Shown: piece after piece, positions 1 through 8,660 of the stretch
How positions within the stretch are numbered: the stretch's first letter is position 1
How the letters are laid out: each line of letters starts with the position of its first letter
From: Flavobacteriaceae bacterium
GTDB taxonomy: Bacteria > Bacteroidota > Bacteroidia > Flavobacteriales > Flavobacteriaceae
DNA length: 17,450 bases
Direction of reading: 5' to 3'
Assembly: GCA_029245825.1 (NCBI GenBank)
Contig: JAQWON010000064.1
Coordinates: 1 to 17,450, forward strand
Notes under the pieces: generated by a model
Seen by the model: the letters and a program-made list of their open reading frames with translations, nothing else
Database searches by the model: none
What the model was told of the DNA's origin: nothing
Program-made: the position numbers and the translations under genes

Positions 1-2
1 TA

Positions 3-1181
3 ATTAAAGGTCCAAAAGGAACAAAGGTTTATTTAACTGTCAAAAGAGTTGATGGAATAATTGAAGAGGTTGAAATCACAAGAGATGTTGTTGAGTTAGA
101 GGAATCCTATGCCAAATCATCACTTATTATTAAGGACAATAATAAATATGGGTTGATTGAACTTCCTCAGTTTTATATTGATTTTAACGATTATTCAAAT
201 AGGAATGCTGCAATTGATGTTAAAAAAGAAATAAATCAACTCAAAGAAAAAGATGTTCAAGGTATTATTATTGATTTGAGGAATAATGGCGGAGGTTCTT
301 TAAAAACAGTTGTCGATATTACAGGATATTTTATTAAAGATGGTCCTGTTGTTCAAGTTAAAAGCACTGGAGGAAAAAAAGAGATTCTTAGAGACACTGA
401 TTCATCAATCATTTGGGAAGGTCCATTAGTGATTCTTGTAAATGAATTTTCTGCTTCTGCATCTGAAATACTTGCTGCTGCATTACAGGATTATAAAAGG
501 GCAATTGTTTTAGGAAGCAAACAAACTTTTGGAAAAGGTACAGTTCAAAACATGGTTGATTTAAATCGTATTATTTCAGGAAGCACATACGGAGATCTAG
601 GTGCAGTTAAATTAACAACAGATAAATTTTACAGAATAAATGGTGGCTCTACACAATTAGAGGGAGTTAAAAGTGATGTTGTCATTTTGGATAGGTACTC
701 ATATATAGACTTGGGAGAAAAAGATCAGGAAAATCCGCTTTCATGGGATTATATTGAACCAACAAATTTTGATTTTTGGCATGATGAAATAAATTATAAA
801 TATATGTTAGAAAGAAGCCAAAATCGAATGAAAACAAGTCAGTATATAAGTCTTATTGATGAGCAGGCTAAATGGGTGAAGCAACAGCAAGATGAATATT
901 ACTATACCTTAAACTATGATAATTTGTATAAAGAGAAAGAGGTTGATAAAAAAAAGATCAATAAATTTAAAAAATTAAACGAATTTGAATCAGGTCTTCT
1001 TTTTGAGTGGCTTCCTGAGCCTGGGAAGAAAACTTTTAATAAAGAAATAACTTTAAGAAGAAATCGTTGGATAAAATCTTTAAAGGGGGATTTTTATATT
1101 GATGAAGCTACTAATATTTTAGAAGATCTAAACTCAAAAAATTATAATAAATTAGCCCAGCTGAAAAAAAGTAAAGATTGA
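3..1181 (+). CDS. prc: Carboxy-terminal processing (tail-specific) protease, 5' end missing
   Basis: Partial gene: the frame is open to the left edge (first whole codon at base 3), leaving 392 residues. Residues 1-32 look like the end of a PDZ domain (IKGPKGTKVYLTVKR, ITRDVV). The S41 peptidase core follows: DLRNNGGGS near 91-99, NEFSASASEI near 147-156, whose middle Ser (about 152) is the expected nucleophile, and TFGKGTVQ near 175-182, whose Lys (about 178) is the general base. The basic and aromatic-rich tail (about 240-392) fits the C-terminal extension of Prc/Tsp-type enzymes rather than the shorter CtpA type. The family cleaves periplasmic proteins from their C-terminus and is normally exported; the signal peptide would lie off the window. 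A TTG at 153 is an internal Leu, not a start. The stop lies one base from that of rodA on the other strand. Confidence 0.93.
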   Translation: MKGPKGTKVYLTVKRVDGIIEEVEITRDVVELEESYAKSSLIIKDNNKYGLIELPQFYIDFNDYSNRNAAIDVKKEINQLKEKDVQGIIIDLRNNGGGSLKTVVDITGYFIKDGPVVQVKSTGGKKEILRDTDSSIIWEGPLVILVNEFSASASEILAAALQDYKRAIVLGSKQTFGKGTVQNMVDLNRIISGSTYGDLGAVKLTTDKFYRINGGSTQLEGVKSDVVILDRYSYIDLGEKDQENPLSWDYIEPTNFDFWHDEINYKYMLERSQNRMKTSQYISLIDEQAKWVKQQQDEYYYTLNYDNLYKEKEVDKKKINKFKKLNEFESGLLFEWLPEPGKKTFNKEITLRRNRWIKSLKGDFYIDEATNILEDLNSKNYNKLAQLKKSKD

Positions 1182-1182
1182 T

Positions 1183-2439
1183 TTACTCATTTAATCTGTT
1201 TGCATCCAAGTTTATATGGATAAAAATTAGAATACTAAACACTAATAGAGATGATCCGCCGTAACTAATAAATGGGAGTGGTATGCCGATGGTTGGACTT
1301 ATTCCCAATGACATTCCAATATTTATTAAAAAGTGAGTGAAAATAAGACTTGCTACAGAATAAGAGAAAAATCTCCTAAATTTTCTCGATTGTTTTTCAG
1401 CACTGACGATAATCTTAATAATTAGTACGAGATATATTATAATTAGCAAAGAACTACCTATAAAACCCCATTCTTCTCCAATGGTACTAAAAATATAGTC
1501 TGTGTGCTGCTCAGGAACAAAGTTTCCTTTGGTTTGTGATCCCTCAAGGAATCCTTTTCCAGTTATGCCCCCCGATCCAATTGCAATTTTGGACTGGTTT
1601 ATATTATATCCTGCACCCTTATAATCAATTTTTTTACCAAGCAATATTTCAATTCTGTCTCTATGGCGTTGTTCAAATAATTCATAATACCCATAATCTA
1701 CTAGGAAGGAAAATCCTATTGAAATCATTGTGAAAAAAATTATTGGCCACAATTTTATTTTTGAATTTATATATCTAAGACAGAAATAAATTATAATTGA
1801 TAAAAGAAAAATAATAGCTATAGTTGTTATTGTTTCAAAATTTATTGAAATTAGAAATAATGAGGTGGCTGAAATAAAAATAATAAGATATCTATGATTT
1901 AATCCTTCCCGGAATAAAGGGAAAAAGAAGGCAATAAAAATTATTGCAGATCCCAGATCTGGTTGAAATGAAATCAAAAAAACTGGTATTGCTAAAAGTG
2001 CTATGATTTTTAATTGAGAAGAAAGTTTTTTAATATCTGTTTGTATCTTACTTAGATAATTTCCTAAAACAAGTATGGTTCCTATTTTCGCAAACTCAGA
2101 TGGTTGAAGACTTATAGGACCAAAGAAATACCATGAAGTTGAAAAATTGATAGTTTTTCCAAAGAAAAACAGACCTAGTAATAAAATAATACAGATAATA
2201 TAAGCAAAGTTCGAAAAAGGTTCAATGATCTTAGGATCCATGGCTAAAATAAGTATGCCAAAAAATAGACTTATAAATAGGAAAACAATTTGTTTTCCTA
2301 TTGGAGATAAAAAAAAGCTAGTGTTTTGAAAGTTTTCATCATAAGTTGCAGAATAAAGATTTAACATTCCGAAACTTATTAATGAAAAATATAATAAAAT
2401 TGTAATCCAATCAATGCTTAATAAAATACTTCTATTCAT
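1183..2439 (-). CDS. rodA: RodA, SEDS peptidoglycan glycosyltransferase
   Basis: 418 residues of mostly hydrophobic sequence with about ten membrane spans, the normal size for RodA/FtsW/SpoVE proteins. Family signatures are LQPSEFAKIG (111-120), QPDLGSA (159-165), PEQHTDYIF (309-317) with Asp314 matching the essential Asp of SEDS polymerases, GEEWGFIG (321-328), and the C-terminal ISPTIGIPLPFISYGGSS segment. RodA polymerises lipid II into glycan strands and works with the transpeptidase PBP2, whose gene lies immediately upstream; this neighbour favours RodA over FtsW. Its ATG overlaps the mrdA stop by 8 bases (ATGAATAG), suggesting translational coupling. It is the last gene of the block and runs tail to tail into the prc gene with no hairpin visible between them. 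Confidence 0.96.
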   Translation of the reverse strand: MNRSILLSIDWITILLYFSLISFGMLNLYSATYDENFQNTSFFLSPIGKQIVFLFISLFFGILILAMDPKIIEPFSNFAYIICIILLLGLFFFGKTINFSTSWYFFGPISLQPSEFAKIGTILVLGNYLSKIQTDIKKLSSQLKIIALLAIPVFLISFQPDLGSAIIFIAFFFPLFREGLNHRYLIIFISATSLFLISINFETITTIAIIFLLSIIIYFCLRYINSKIKLWPIIFFTMISIGFSFLVDYGYYELFEQRHRDRIEILLGKKIDYKGAGYNINQSKIAIGSGGITGKGFLEGSQTKGNFVPEQHTDYIFSTIGEEWGFIGSSLLIIIYLVLIIKIIVSAEKQSRKFRRFFSYSVASLIFTHFLINIGMSLGISPTIGIPLPFISYGGSSLLVFSILIFIHINLDANRLNE

Positions 2440-4294
2440 TTATTGTAAATTCAGTACCTGAGTATGGTTTTTCATATTCATTAAGAAGGCTTCCATCTAA
2501 AATCTTTTTTTCAAGCCATTTTCTCTTAACCTCTTTAGTTAGATACTTTTCAATTATTAGACTAGCAATTGGAGCAGCCCATCTTGCTCCCCAATAACCA
2601 TTTTCAACAAAAACACATATAGCTACTTCTGGATTTTCTTTTGGAGCAAATGCTATGAAAATAGAATGATCTGTCAATTGAACTTTTTCACCTTTAATCT
2701 TAGTAAAATTTTCTATGGTTCCAGTTTTTCCACAAACACTAATGTTTTGAATTTTTGCAACTTTTGCAGTTCCTCTTTCAGTAACTTGATGCATTCCCTC
2801 AATAATTTTTTCATAATGGATTGAGTCAATTAAGGTAATTTTTTTTTCATATACTTTTTTAGTATCAATTAGTTTATTTGATTTCACAAAATGGGGAGTT
2901 ATAAAATAACCTCTATTTGCAATGGCAGCAGTAATATTCGCCATTTGTATAGGAGTTGCTAGTATTTCTCCTTGGCCAATTGCATTTGATACTATTGTAG
3001 ATGATTTCCATCCATCTTTATTATACCAGTAGTCATAATAATTTGAATTAGGTATAAAACCAGTTTTACCAATTGGCAAATCATATCCTAAATAATCTCC
3101 TAAACCAAAACTTTTAACATATTTGTTCCATGTTTCTAAACCATCCGAGGGAGATCCATTTTTATCTATTATACTTCTATATGTATTAGAAAAAAATGTA
3201 TTACAAGATTTATAAATTGCTTTTAAAAGATTATTTTTTGATCCTTTTGGGCAAAAACATTCCATATGCATACCCTTGGCATAATAATGCCCTTCATTGC
3301 ATTGAAAAATAGTTTTATTATTTATTGTACCCTCCTGGAGCGCAATTAGAGCATTAATTGTTTTGAATGGTGATCCTGGAGAATATTGAGCTTGAAGACC
3401 CCTGTCAAAAAGAGGTTTTGAAATAGTGTCTAATGAAAGTTTTGAATAATTTTTTGAACGCTCTCTTCCAACTAACAAATTTGGATTATAACTTGGCGCG
3501 GAAACTAATGCTAATACTTCACCAGTTTTTGGTTCAATAGCAACTATTCCTCCCCATTTATTTTTCATTAACTTTTCCCCATATTCCTGAATATCAAGAT
3601 CTATTGTTAGGGTTAAATTATTTGAATTTTTTGGAGGGATGTCAAATATACCATTTTCATAAGACCCTATGACTCTATTAAAACGATCTTTTTGATAAAA
3701 ACTTTTACCCCTAGTTCCTCTCAAATCATTTTCATAATATTTTTCTATACCTTGCCTTCCAATTAAATCTCCTGACTGATAATAGGTAAATTTTTTTAAG
3801 TCGTTTTTATTAACCTCACTAACATATCCTAAAATATTAGCCCCTATTGCATTAGGATAATTCCTTATAGACTTCTTTTGTAAATAGAAACCATCATATT
3901 TCCATATTTTTTCTTGAATTACAGCATTGATCTCTTTTGATATCTGTGATATGATGATTGAGGGTAATTTAGGCGAAAAGTTTTTGGCCTTATTTAAATT
4001 GTCTATAAGTAAATTCTTGTCAACTTTTAAAATGTTAGATAGCTCTATTGTATCAAAAGCAGATATATTTTCTGGTATACCCATTAAATCATATGATGAC
4101 TGATTAGAAACTAAAACTTTTCCATTTCTATCAAAAATCAAACCTCTTTCTGGATATAATGTTTGTTCAAAAACAGCATTATTGTCTGAAAGAAGTTTAT
4201 ATGAAGAATCAATTATTTGAAGATTAACTAATCTTAAAAGAAAAATTATTGAAACTAGTATTGCAATAAATGGCAAAAAATAAATTCTAATCAT
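2432..4294 (-). CDS. mrdA: Penicillin-binding protein 2 (elongation transpeptidase)
   Basis: Class B PBP, 620 residues when started at the ATG at 4294. The open frame reaches a TTG at 4306, but the ATG gives the same 8-base overlap with the upstream gene (ATGATTAG) as seen at two other junctions here, so I prefer it. There is a single N-terminal membrane anchor (about 3-26), then the pedestal region with YPERGLIFDRNG (about 47-58), then the transpeptidase domain with the three active-site motifs SPFK (308-311, acyl-enzyme Ser308), SCN (363-365) and KTGT (523-526). A Cys-rich insert between the first two (Cys332, Cys346, Cys348) resembles what I recall of Bacteroidota PBP2 and might bind metal. 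The enzyme cross-links peptidoglycan made by RodA in the elongasome, on the outer face of the inner membrane. Confidence 0.96.
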   Translation of the reverse strand: MIRIYFLPFIAILVSIIFLLRLVNLQIIDSSYKLLSDNNAVFEQTLYPERGLIFDRNGKVLVSNQSSYDLMGIPENISAFDTIELSNILKVDKNLLIDNLNKAKNFSPKLPSIIISQISKEINAVIQEKIWKYDGFYLQKKSIRNYPNAIGANILGYVSEVNKNDLKKFTYYQSGDLIGRQGIEKYYENDLRGTRGKSFYQKDRFNRVIGSYENGIFDIPPKNSNNLTLTIDLDIQEYGEKLMKNKWGGIVAIEPKTGEVLALVSAPSYNPNLLVGRERSKNYSKLSLDTISKPLFDRGLQAQYSPGSPFKTINALIALQEGTINNKTIFQCNEGHYYAKGMHMECFCPKGSKNNLLKAIYKSCNTFFSNTYRSIIDKNGSPSDGLETWNKYVKSFGLGDYLGYDLPIGKTGFIPNSNYYDYWYNKDGWKSSTIVSNAIGQGEILATPIQMANITAAIANRGYFITPHFVKSNKLIDTKKVYEKKITLIDSIHYEKIIEGMHQVTERGTAKVAKIQNISVCGKTGTIENFTKIKGEKVQLTDHSIFIAFAPKENPEVAICVFVENGYWGARWAAPIASLIIEKYLTKEVKRKWLEKKILDGSLLNEYEKPYSGTEFTINE

Positions 4295-4796
4295 TTTTTG
4301 TTTCAAGCAAGGTTAATATTGGCCAAATTACTATAATAGAAAACAGAGTTGTGAAAAAAGTATTTTTTAAAATTAAAAAAATACTTCTTGGATCTAGAAA
4401 GATTATGAAGAATAAAATAAAGTGGTGAATAAAAACCATTAAAAATAAAAACCCAATCTTGTTTAATAATCTAGTCTCTTTTGAAATAAGATTTTCCGGT
4501 AATTCAGAAAGTTTTAATCTAAGTGCAAGAATTGCAAAATAGGGACGAAGGAAGCTAATTGTCAAGCATGCAATCGTATGCGCACCAGCACTTTGGGATA
4601 TTAGATCTAGGCTAATGCCTAATAAAAATCCTAAAAAGATTGTTTCTGATAGATTATTATTAAACTGATAAGAGATTAAAAAAAGTATATACACATATGG
4701 ATTTAAGTAACCGAATAGATTAATATTATTTAAAACAAAAACCTGAATTAATATAAGCAGGGAAAATTGAAAGATATATTTTATTGTTTTATTCAT
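4287..4796 (-). CDS. mreD: Rod shape-determining protein MreD
   Basis: 169 residues, hydrophobic throughout with about five or six predicted membrane spans, the expected size and character of MreD. It has few conserved residues, so the call rests on topology, the region around residues 30-70 (NPYVYILF, LGISLDLI), and position between mreC and mrdA. MreD is an inner-membrane part of the elongasome that works with MreC to control PBP2-RodA. The ATG overlaps the mreC stop by 8 bases (ATGAATAA), and the stop overlaps the preferred mrdA start by 8 bases. Confidence 0.88.
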   Translation of the reverse strand: MNKTIKYIFQFSLLILIQVFVLNNINLFGYLNPYVYILFLISYQFNNNLSETIFLGFLLGISLDLISQSAGAHTIACLTISFLRPYFAILALRLKLSELPENLISKETRLLNKIGFLFLMVFIHHFILFFIIFLDPRSIFLILKNTFFTTLFSIIVIWPILTLLETKND

Positions 4797-5595
4797 TATT
4801 TTCTAAATCTTTAATTTCTTTTCTAGTTTTATTTTCAATTATATAAGCGTATTTTTTTTGGGTTAGATTACTAAATAATTCTATATCAATATCATAATAA
4901 TTTTCTGAAGGTTTATTAATAAAACTTTTAACCCTCCCAACAGGTATACCCTCTGGAAAATAGGCAGACATTCCTCCTGTGACTATAGTGTCACCTATAG
5001 AAACCGGATTGATAGTTGCTATATCAACAAGTTTCATTTTATTTGGACTTTCACCTCCCCATAGTAAAGACCCAAAAGATAAATTTTTTTTGAATTTCAC
5101 ATTTAATTTAATGTCCTTGTGTAAGATTGAAATAGCACTTGAAAAATTTTCAGTTGTTTCATTTATAATCCCAATTAAACCATCATTAGAAATTACTCCC
5201 ATTTCTGAATAAATACCATCTTTAAATCCTTTGTCCAGTATAAGATAATTTCTAGCATTAGTATAACTATTCTTGAGTATTTTAGTTCCAATAGTTTTAA
5301 ATGGGAAATTAATTGTATCACTTGATTCTAATAGTTGATTTTGATAAATTAACTCATAAATCTTTAGTTTTTCATTTTCAGTTCTTAAAATTTTGTTTTT
5401 CTCAATCAGATCAAAATAGTTAATGGTTCTCTCTTTAAGTAAGTGAATAGAGCCTGATAGCCCAAGACTTAATTGATTGATAAATGATCTATGAAAAAAA
5501 CTTCTTTTAGACAAAAAGAAAATAGAAAAAAGCAGTAGGGATATATAAATTAAGAAATTTTTATATCTCAGCAGGGTATTTAAAATCTGCTGCAT
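4789..5595 (-). CDS. mreC: Rod shape-determining protein MreC
   Basis: 268 residues. One membrane anchor (about 14-29), a coiled-coil-like stretch (about 55-90, with ENEKLKIYELIYQNQLLE), then a periplasmic beta-rich domain with the family pattern: NYLILDKGFKDGI, MGVISNDGLIGII, DTIVTGGMSAYFPEGIPVGRV. MreC binds and activates PBP2 in the elongasome. A lysine- and glutamate-rich tail follows the beta domain. Start is the ATG at 5595, six bases after the mreB stop. The gene sits in the order mreB-mreC-mreD-mrdA-rodA. Confidence 0.95.
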   Translation of the reverse strand: MQQILNTLLRYKNFLIYISLLLFSIFFLSKRSFFHRSFINQLSLGLSGSIHLLKERTINYFDLIEKNKILRTENEKLKIYELIYQNQLLESSDTINFPFKTIGTKILKNSYTNARNYLILDKGFKDGIYSEMGVISNDGLIGIINETTENFSSAISILHKDIKLNVKFKKNLSFGSLLWGGESPNKMKLVDIATINPVSIGDTIVTGGMSAYFPEGIPVGRVKSFINKPSENYYDIDIELFSNLTQKKYAYIIENKTRKEIKDLENNE

Positions 5596-5601
5596 ATAAA
5601 T

Positions 5602-6621
5602 TTATTTTATTAGAATTGGCTTATATACATCAAGATTTTTCAGTGTTATCCCTGTTCCTCTCACTACTGCTTGAAGAGGATCTTCAGCTACGTAGACTGG
5701 CAAATCTGTTTTTCTTGAAAGACGAACATCTAAACCTCTCAGTAAAGCGCCACCTCCAGCCAAATATATTCCTGTGTTATATATATCAGCTGCTAGTTCC
5801 GGAGGAGTTTGTGATAAAGCTTCCATAATTGCTTCTTCAATTCTTATAATAGATTTATCAAGTGCTTTTGCTATTTCGGTGTAACTAGTCATAACTTGTT
5901 TTGGTTTCCCAGTAACTAAGTCTCTTCCTTGAACTGACATGTCTTCAGGCGGATTTTCTAGATCATCAATAACTGATCCAATCAAAATTTTAATTTTTTC
6001 GGCTGTCCTATCACCAACATAAAGATTATGTTTACTTCTCATGTAGTTGACAATATCATTAGTAAAAACATCACCTGCAATTTTAACAGATTTATCACAT
6101 ACTATACCAGAGAGTGCAATAACAGCAATTTCAGTAGTTCCTCCTCCTATATCGACAATCATATTTCCTTTTGGCTGCATAATATCAATACCAATTCCAA
6201 TTGCAGCAGCCATTGGTTCATGAATAAGATAAATTTCTTTGCCATTTACTCTTTCAGCGGACTCCTTAACAGCTCTCATTTCTACTTCTGTTATACCTGA
6301 AGGTATACAAATTACCATTTTCAGTGACGGAGTGAAAAACCTTTTTTTAAGAGATGGAATACTTTTGATAAGTGTATTGATCATTTGTTCAGATGCATTG
6401 AAATCTGCAATTACACCATCTTTTAAAGGCCTGATCGTTTTTACATTTTCATGAGTCTTGCCTTGCATCATATTTGCTTCTTCACCAATAGCAATAATTT
6501 TGTTTGTCCTTCTGTCTATAGCCACTATAGATGGACTATCAACGACAATTTTATCATTGTGTATTATTAGTGTATTTGCTGTTCCGAGATCTATCGCTAT
6601 CTCTTCAGTTAAGAAACCCAT
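5602..6621 (-). CDS. mreB: Rod shape-determining protein MreB (bacterial actin)
   Basis: 339 residues, standard MreB length. Actin-fold nucleotide-binding motifs are AIDLGTANT (9-17, phosphate 1), HEPMAAAIG (134-142), MIVDIGGGTTEIAV (154-167, phosphate 2) and YLAGGGALLRGL near 287-298 (adenosine). MreB forms ATP-dependent membrane-bound filaments that place the elongation machinery. The start ATG follows a 40-base gap after purH that contains a TACCTTTG box on the minus strand, so it may have its own promoter besides read-through from purH. No unusual features were seen. Confidence 0.97.
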   Translation of the reverse strand: MGFLTEEIAIDLGTANTLIIHNDKIVVDSPSIVAIDRRTNKIIAIGEEANMMQGKTHENVKTIRPLKDGVIADFNASEQMINTLIKSIPSLKKRFFTPSLKMVICIPSGITEVEMRAVKESAERVNGKEIYLIHEPMAAAIGIGIDIMQPKGNMIVDIGGGTTEIAVIALSGIVCDKSVKIAGDVFTNDIVNYMRSKHNLYVGDRTAEKIKILIGSVIDDLENPPEDMSVQGRDLVTGKPKQVMTSYTEIAKALDKSIIRIEEAIMEALSQTPPELAADIYNTGIYLAGGGALLRGLDVRLSRKTDLPVYVAEDPLQAVVRGTGITLKNLDVYKPILIK

Positions 6622-6648
6622 GTTGTACCTTTAAATTTAATCTTTTTG

Positions 6649-6656
6649 CAAAGGTA
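6649..6656 (-). promoter_or_regulatory. Possible -7 box of a promoter for the mre genes
   Basis: Reading the minus strand in the 40-base gap between purH and mreB gives TACCTTTG, an exact match to the Bacteroidota -7 consensus TAnnTTTG. A start of transcription just downstream would leave a leader of roughly 20 bases before the mreB ATG. I do not find a convincing TTG-type -33 element at 17-19 bases upstream, so only half of the promoter is supported. Confidence 0.3.
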
Positions 6657-6661
6657 TAAAA

Positions 6662-8167
6662 TTAATGCTTGAAATGACGTATTCCAGAGAAGACCATTGA
6701 TAAATTGTTTTTGTTACAATAATTTATGGATAAATGATCGTTAATTGATCCTCCTGGTTGCAATATGGAATTTATGCCTTCTTTTTGGGCTATTTCAACA
6801 CAATCTGGGAATGGAAAAAAAGCATCACTTATCATGACAGCATTTTTTAAATCAAATTTAAATTTTTTTGATTTTTCTATTGCTTGTCTAAGTGCATCAA
6901 CTCTGGAAGTTTGACCAGTTCCAGACCCTAACAATTGTTTGTTTTTAACCAAAACAATAGTATTGGATTTTGTATGCTTTGATATTTTTGAACCAAATAA
7001 GAGATCTTCTATTTGATTTTTTGAAGGTTTTAAATTAGTCACATAATTTAGATTTTCTATTGAATCAGTATGATTATCTCTAGTTTGATGTATTGTTCCG
7101 TTTAAACATGAACGAAAATTTTTTTTCGGAAGATTGTATTCAGGGTTCAATACGATTAACACTCTGTTTTTTTTCTTTTCAAGTAATTTTTTTTTCGACT
7201 TATCAGAGAAAGATGGAGAAATCAGTATTTCAAAAAAAAGAGAATTTATTTCATTAGCTGTTTCAAGGTCAATTTCTGAATTTGAAATTAATATTCCTCC
7301 AAATGCAGAAACGGGATCTCCAGCTAAAGAATCTATATATGCTTTTTTTGTATTTGAACGTGTTGCAAAACCACATGCATTTGTGTGCTTAAAAATTCCA
7401 AAACTAGTTTTTTCATTTTTGAATTCAGACATTAAATTTAATGCTGCATCAATATCTAGTAGATTATTATAAGACAAATCTTTCCCAGATATCTTTTCAA
7501 TCATTTTTTCAATTGGACCGATAAATTCTCCTTTTTGATGAGGATTTTCTCCGTATCGCAGAGTTAATTTTTCATTTTTTTGAAAATATTTTAAAATAGC
7601 AGAATCATAATTAGAAGAGGTTAAGAAGGATTTTACAGAAAAATTTTTCCTGTCATCTATACTAGTTTCACCTTTATTTTCTTCAAGCATAGATAAAAAA
7701 TCTGAATAATATTCTTTACTTGAAACGCACAAAACATCTTTAAAGTTTTTAGCTGCAGCCCTTATAAGAGCTATTCCTCCGACATCTATTTTCTCAATTA
7801 TCTCACTTTCTTTTGCTCCTGAAAAAACAGTTTCTTCAAATGGATAAAGATCTACTATAACAAGATCAATTTGAGGAATGCCAAACTTTTTTATAGTTGA
7901 TTGATCACTTGCTTCTTCTTGTCGATTAAGAATACCTCCAAAAATTTTTGGATGGAGAGTTTTTACCCTCCCACCAAGTATAGAAGGATATTCAGTAATA
8001 CTTTCCACTGAGGTTACAGAATGTCCTAACCCTTTTATGAAGGTCTCTGTACCACCTGTTGAATAAAATGAGACGCCAAAACTCTTCAATTTTTTTATTA
8101 GAGGCTCTAGTCCAGTTTTATCAAAGACTGAAATCAGTGCAGAAGAAATTTTTATTCTGCCTTTCAT
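6662..8167 (-). CDS. purH: Bifunctional AICAR formyltransferase / IMP cyclohydrolase
   Basis: 501 residues, full length for PurH. The N-terminal MGS-like cyclohydrolase domain shows ALISVFDKTG (10-19), YSTGGT (35-40) and GGRVKTLHPKI (65-75). The AICAR transformylase domain shows LRYGENPHQ (203-211), FKHTNACGFA (259-268, catalytic Lys260-His261), GDPVSAFGGI (283-292) and an SDAFFPFPD segment with QPGGSIND near the C-terminus. It carries out the last two steps of IMP synthesis in the cytoplasm. The ATG overlaps the stop of the upstream GAF-protein gene by 4 bases (ATGA). purH immediately upstream of mreB is a gene order I know from Flavobacteriia, so the pairing is not special to this genome. 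Confidence 0.97.
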   Translation of the reverse strand: MKGRIKISSALISVFDKTGLEPLIKKLKSFGVSFYSTGGTETFIKGLGHSVTSVESITEYPSILGGRVKTLHPKIFGGILNRQEEASDQSTIKKFGIPQIDLVIVDLYPFEETVFSGAKESEIIEKIDVGGIALIRAAAKNFKDVLCVSSKEYYSDFLSMLEENKGETSIDDRKNFSVKSFLTSSNYDSAILKYFQKNEKLTLRYGENPHQKGEFIGPIEKMIEKISGKDLSYNNLLDIDAALNLMSEFKNEKTSFGIFKHTNACGFATRSNTKKAYIDSLAGDPVSAFGGILISNSEIDLETANEINSLFFEILISPSFSDKSKKKLLEKKKNRVLIVLNPEYNLPKKNFRSCLNGTIHQTRDNHTDSIENLNYVTNLKPSKNQIEDLLFGSKISKHTKSNTIVLVKNKQLLGSGTGQTSRVDALRQAIEKSKKFKFDLKNAVMISDAFFPFPDCVEIAQKEGINSILQPGGSINDHLSINYCNKNNLSMVFSGIRHFKH

Positions 8168-8637
8168 TTTTTTACTCCATTAATTTCTCTAGAAACCATT
8201 TTAGAAATTTTTTCTAAAAATAACATATCTTCTTCTTTAAAAGCATCAAAAGTAAAAGAATCAATATCAATTTGACCTATATTTGATTCTTTGTAAAAAA
8301 TTGGTACTACTATTTCTGATTTAACATTTATGTTACAAGCAATGTAGTTTTTATGTAAACTAACATCTGGAATTATAGATGTTTTATTTGATACTGCTAC
8401 TTCACCACAAACTCCTTTTCCAAAAGGAATAACTTCATGATCCGTTGGAGATCCACTAAAAGCTTTTAATTCAAGAGTTTTATTTTCAAAATTTGAAAAG
8501 TAAAACCCAACCCAATCATAATAACTAATTTTTTCATGAAGTACATTGCATAAATTATTCAATTTTTCTTCAAAATTCTTTTTTGGATTTAATAAAATTT
8601 TGGCTGATTCGTCAATTAAACCTGAAAATAAGCTCAC
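8164..8637 (-). CDS. GAF-domain protein, free methionine-(R)-sulfoxide reductase-like
   Basis: A single GAF domain of the fRMsr (YebR/MsrC) type: YYDWVGFYF, VIPFGKGVCGEVAV, IIPDVSLHKNYIAC, SEIVVPIF, IGQIDIDS. fRMsr enzymes reduce free methionine sulfoxide in the cytoplasm. From the start chosen here (157 residues) Cys77 and Cys101 match two of the three family cysteines, Cys101 being the usual catalytic one. The first is absent: ten residues before Cys77 lies His67, in SPTDHEVIPF. I recall TDH at this place in other flavobacterial GAF proteins, so activity is uncertain. There is no ATG. The frame reaches a TTG at 8664, but the GTG at 8637 gives a family-like N-terminus and lies just below a TATTTTTG box. 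The gene overlaps purH by 4 bases. Confidence 0.82.
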   Translation of the reverse strand: MSLFSGLIDESAKILLNPKKNFEEKLNNLCNVLHEKISYYDWVGFYFSNFENKTLELKAFSGSPTDHEVIPFGKGVCGEVAVSNKTSIIPDVSLHKNYIACNINVKSEIVVPIFYKESNIGQIDIDSFTFDAFKEEDMLFLEKISKMVSREINGVKK

Positions 8638-8652
8638 TTTGATACTTTTGAA

Positions 8653-8660
8653 CAAAAATA
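8653..8660 (-). promoter_or_regulatory. Possible -7 box for the GAF-purH-mre block
   Basis: The minus strand reads TATTTTTG here, an exact match to TAnnTTTG, placed 15 bases before the GTG taken as the start of the GAF protein. If it is the promoter, the TTG at 8664 cannot be the translation start of that transcript. There is no good -33 element at 19 bases upstream (TTAC), and in AT-rich DNA such boxes arise by chance, so confidence is low. Confidence 0.25.

Noticed and set aside
1..152. Treating the protease as complete from the TTG at 153
   Set aside because: The same frame continues to the left edge and encodes PDZ-like sequence, so the gene is cut by the window and the TTG is internal.
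4295..4306. TTG at 4306 as the mrdA start (four extra residues)
   Set aside because: An ATG follows at 4294 that gives the 8-base overlap seen at neighbouring junctions and starts directly at the membrane anchor; the TTG form gives a 20-base overlap and a rare start codon.
5616..6454. Plus-strand open frames inside mreB
   Set aside because: Antisense shadows of a conserved gene with no start signal or family resemblance.
7134..7472. 112-residue plus-strand open frame inside purH
   Set aside because: Antisense to the conserved AICAR transformylase domain; composition is a mirror of that gene, with no domain seen.
6662..8167. KHTNACG instead of KHTNPCG in PurH as a defect
   Set aside because: The catalytic Lys-His pair is intact, and Ala at this place is what I recall from Bacteroidota PurH, so it is normal variation.
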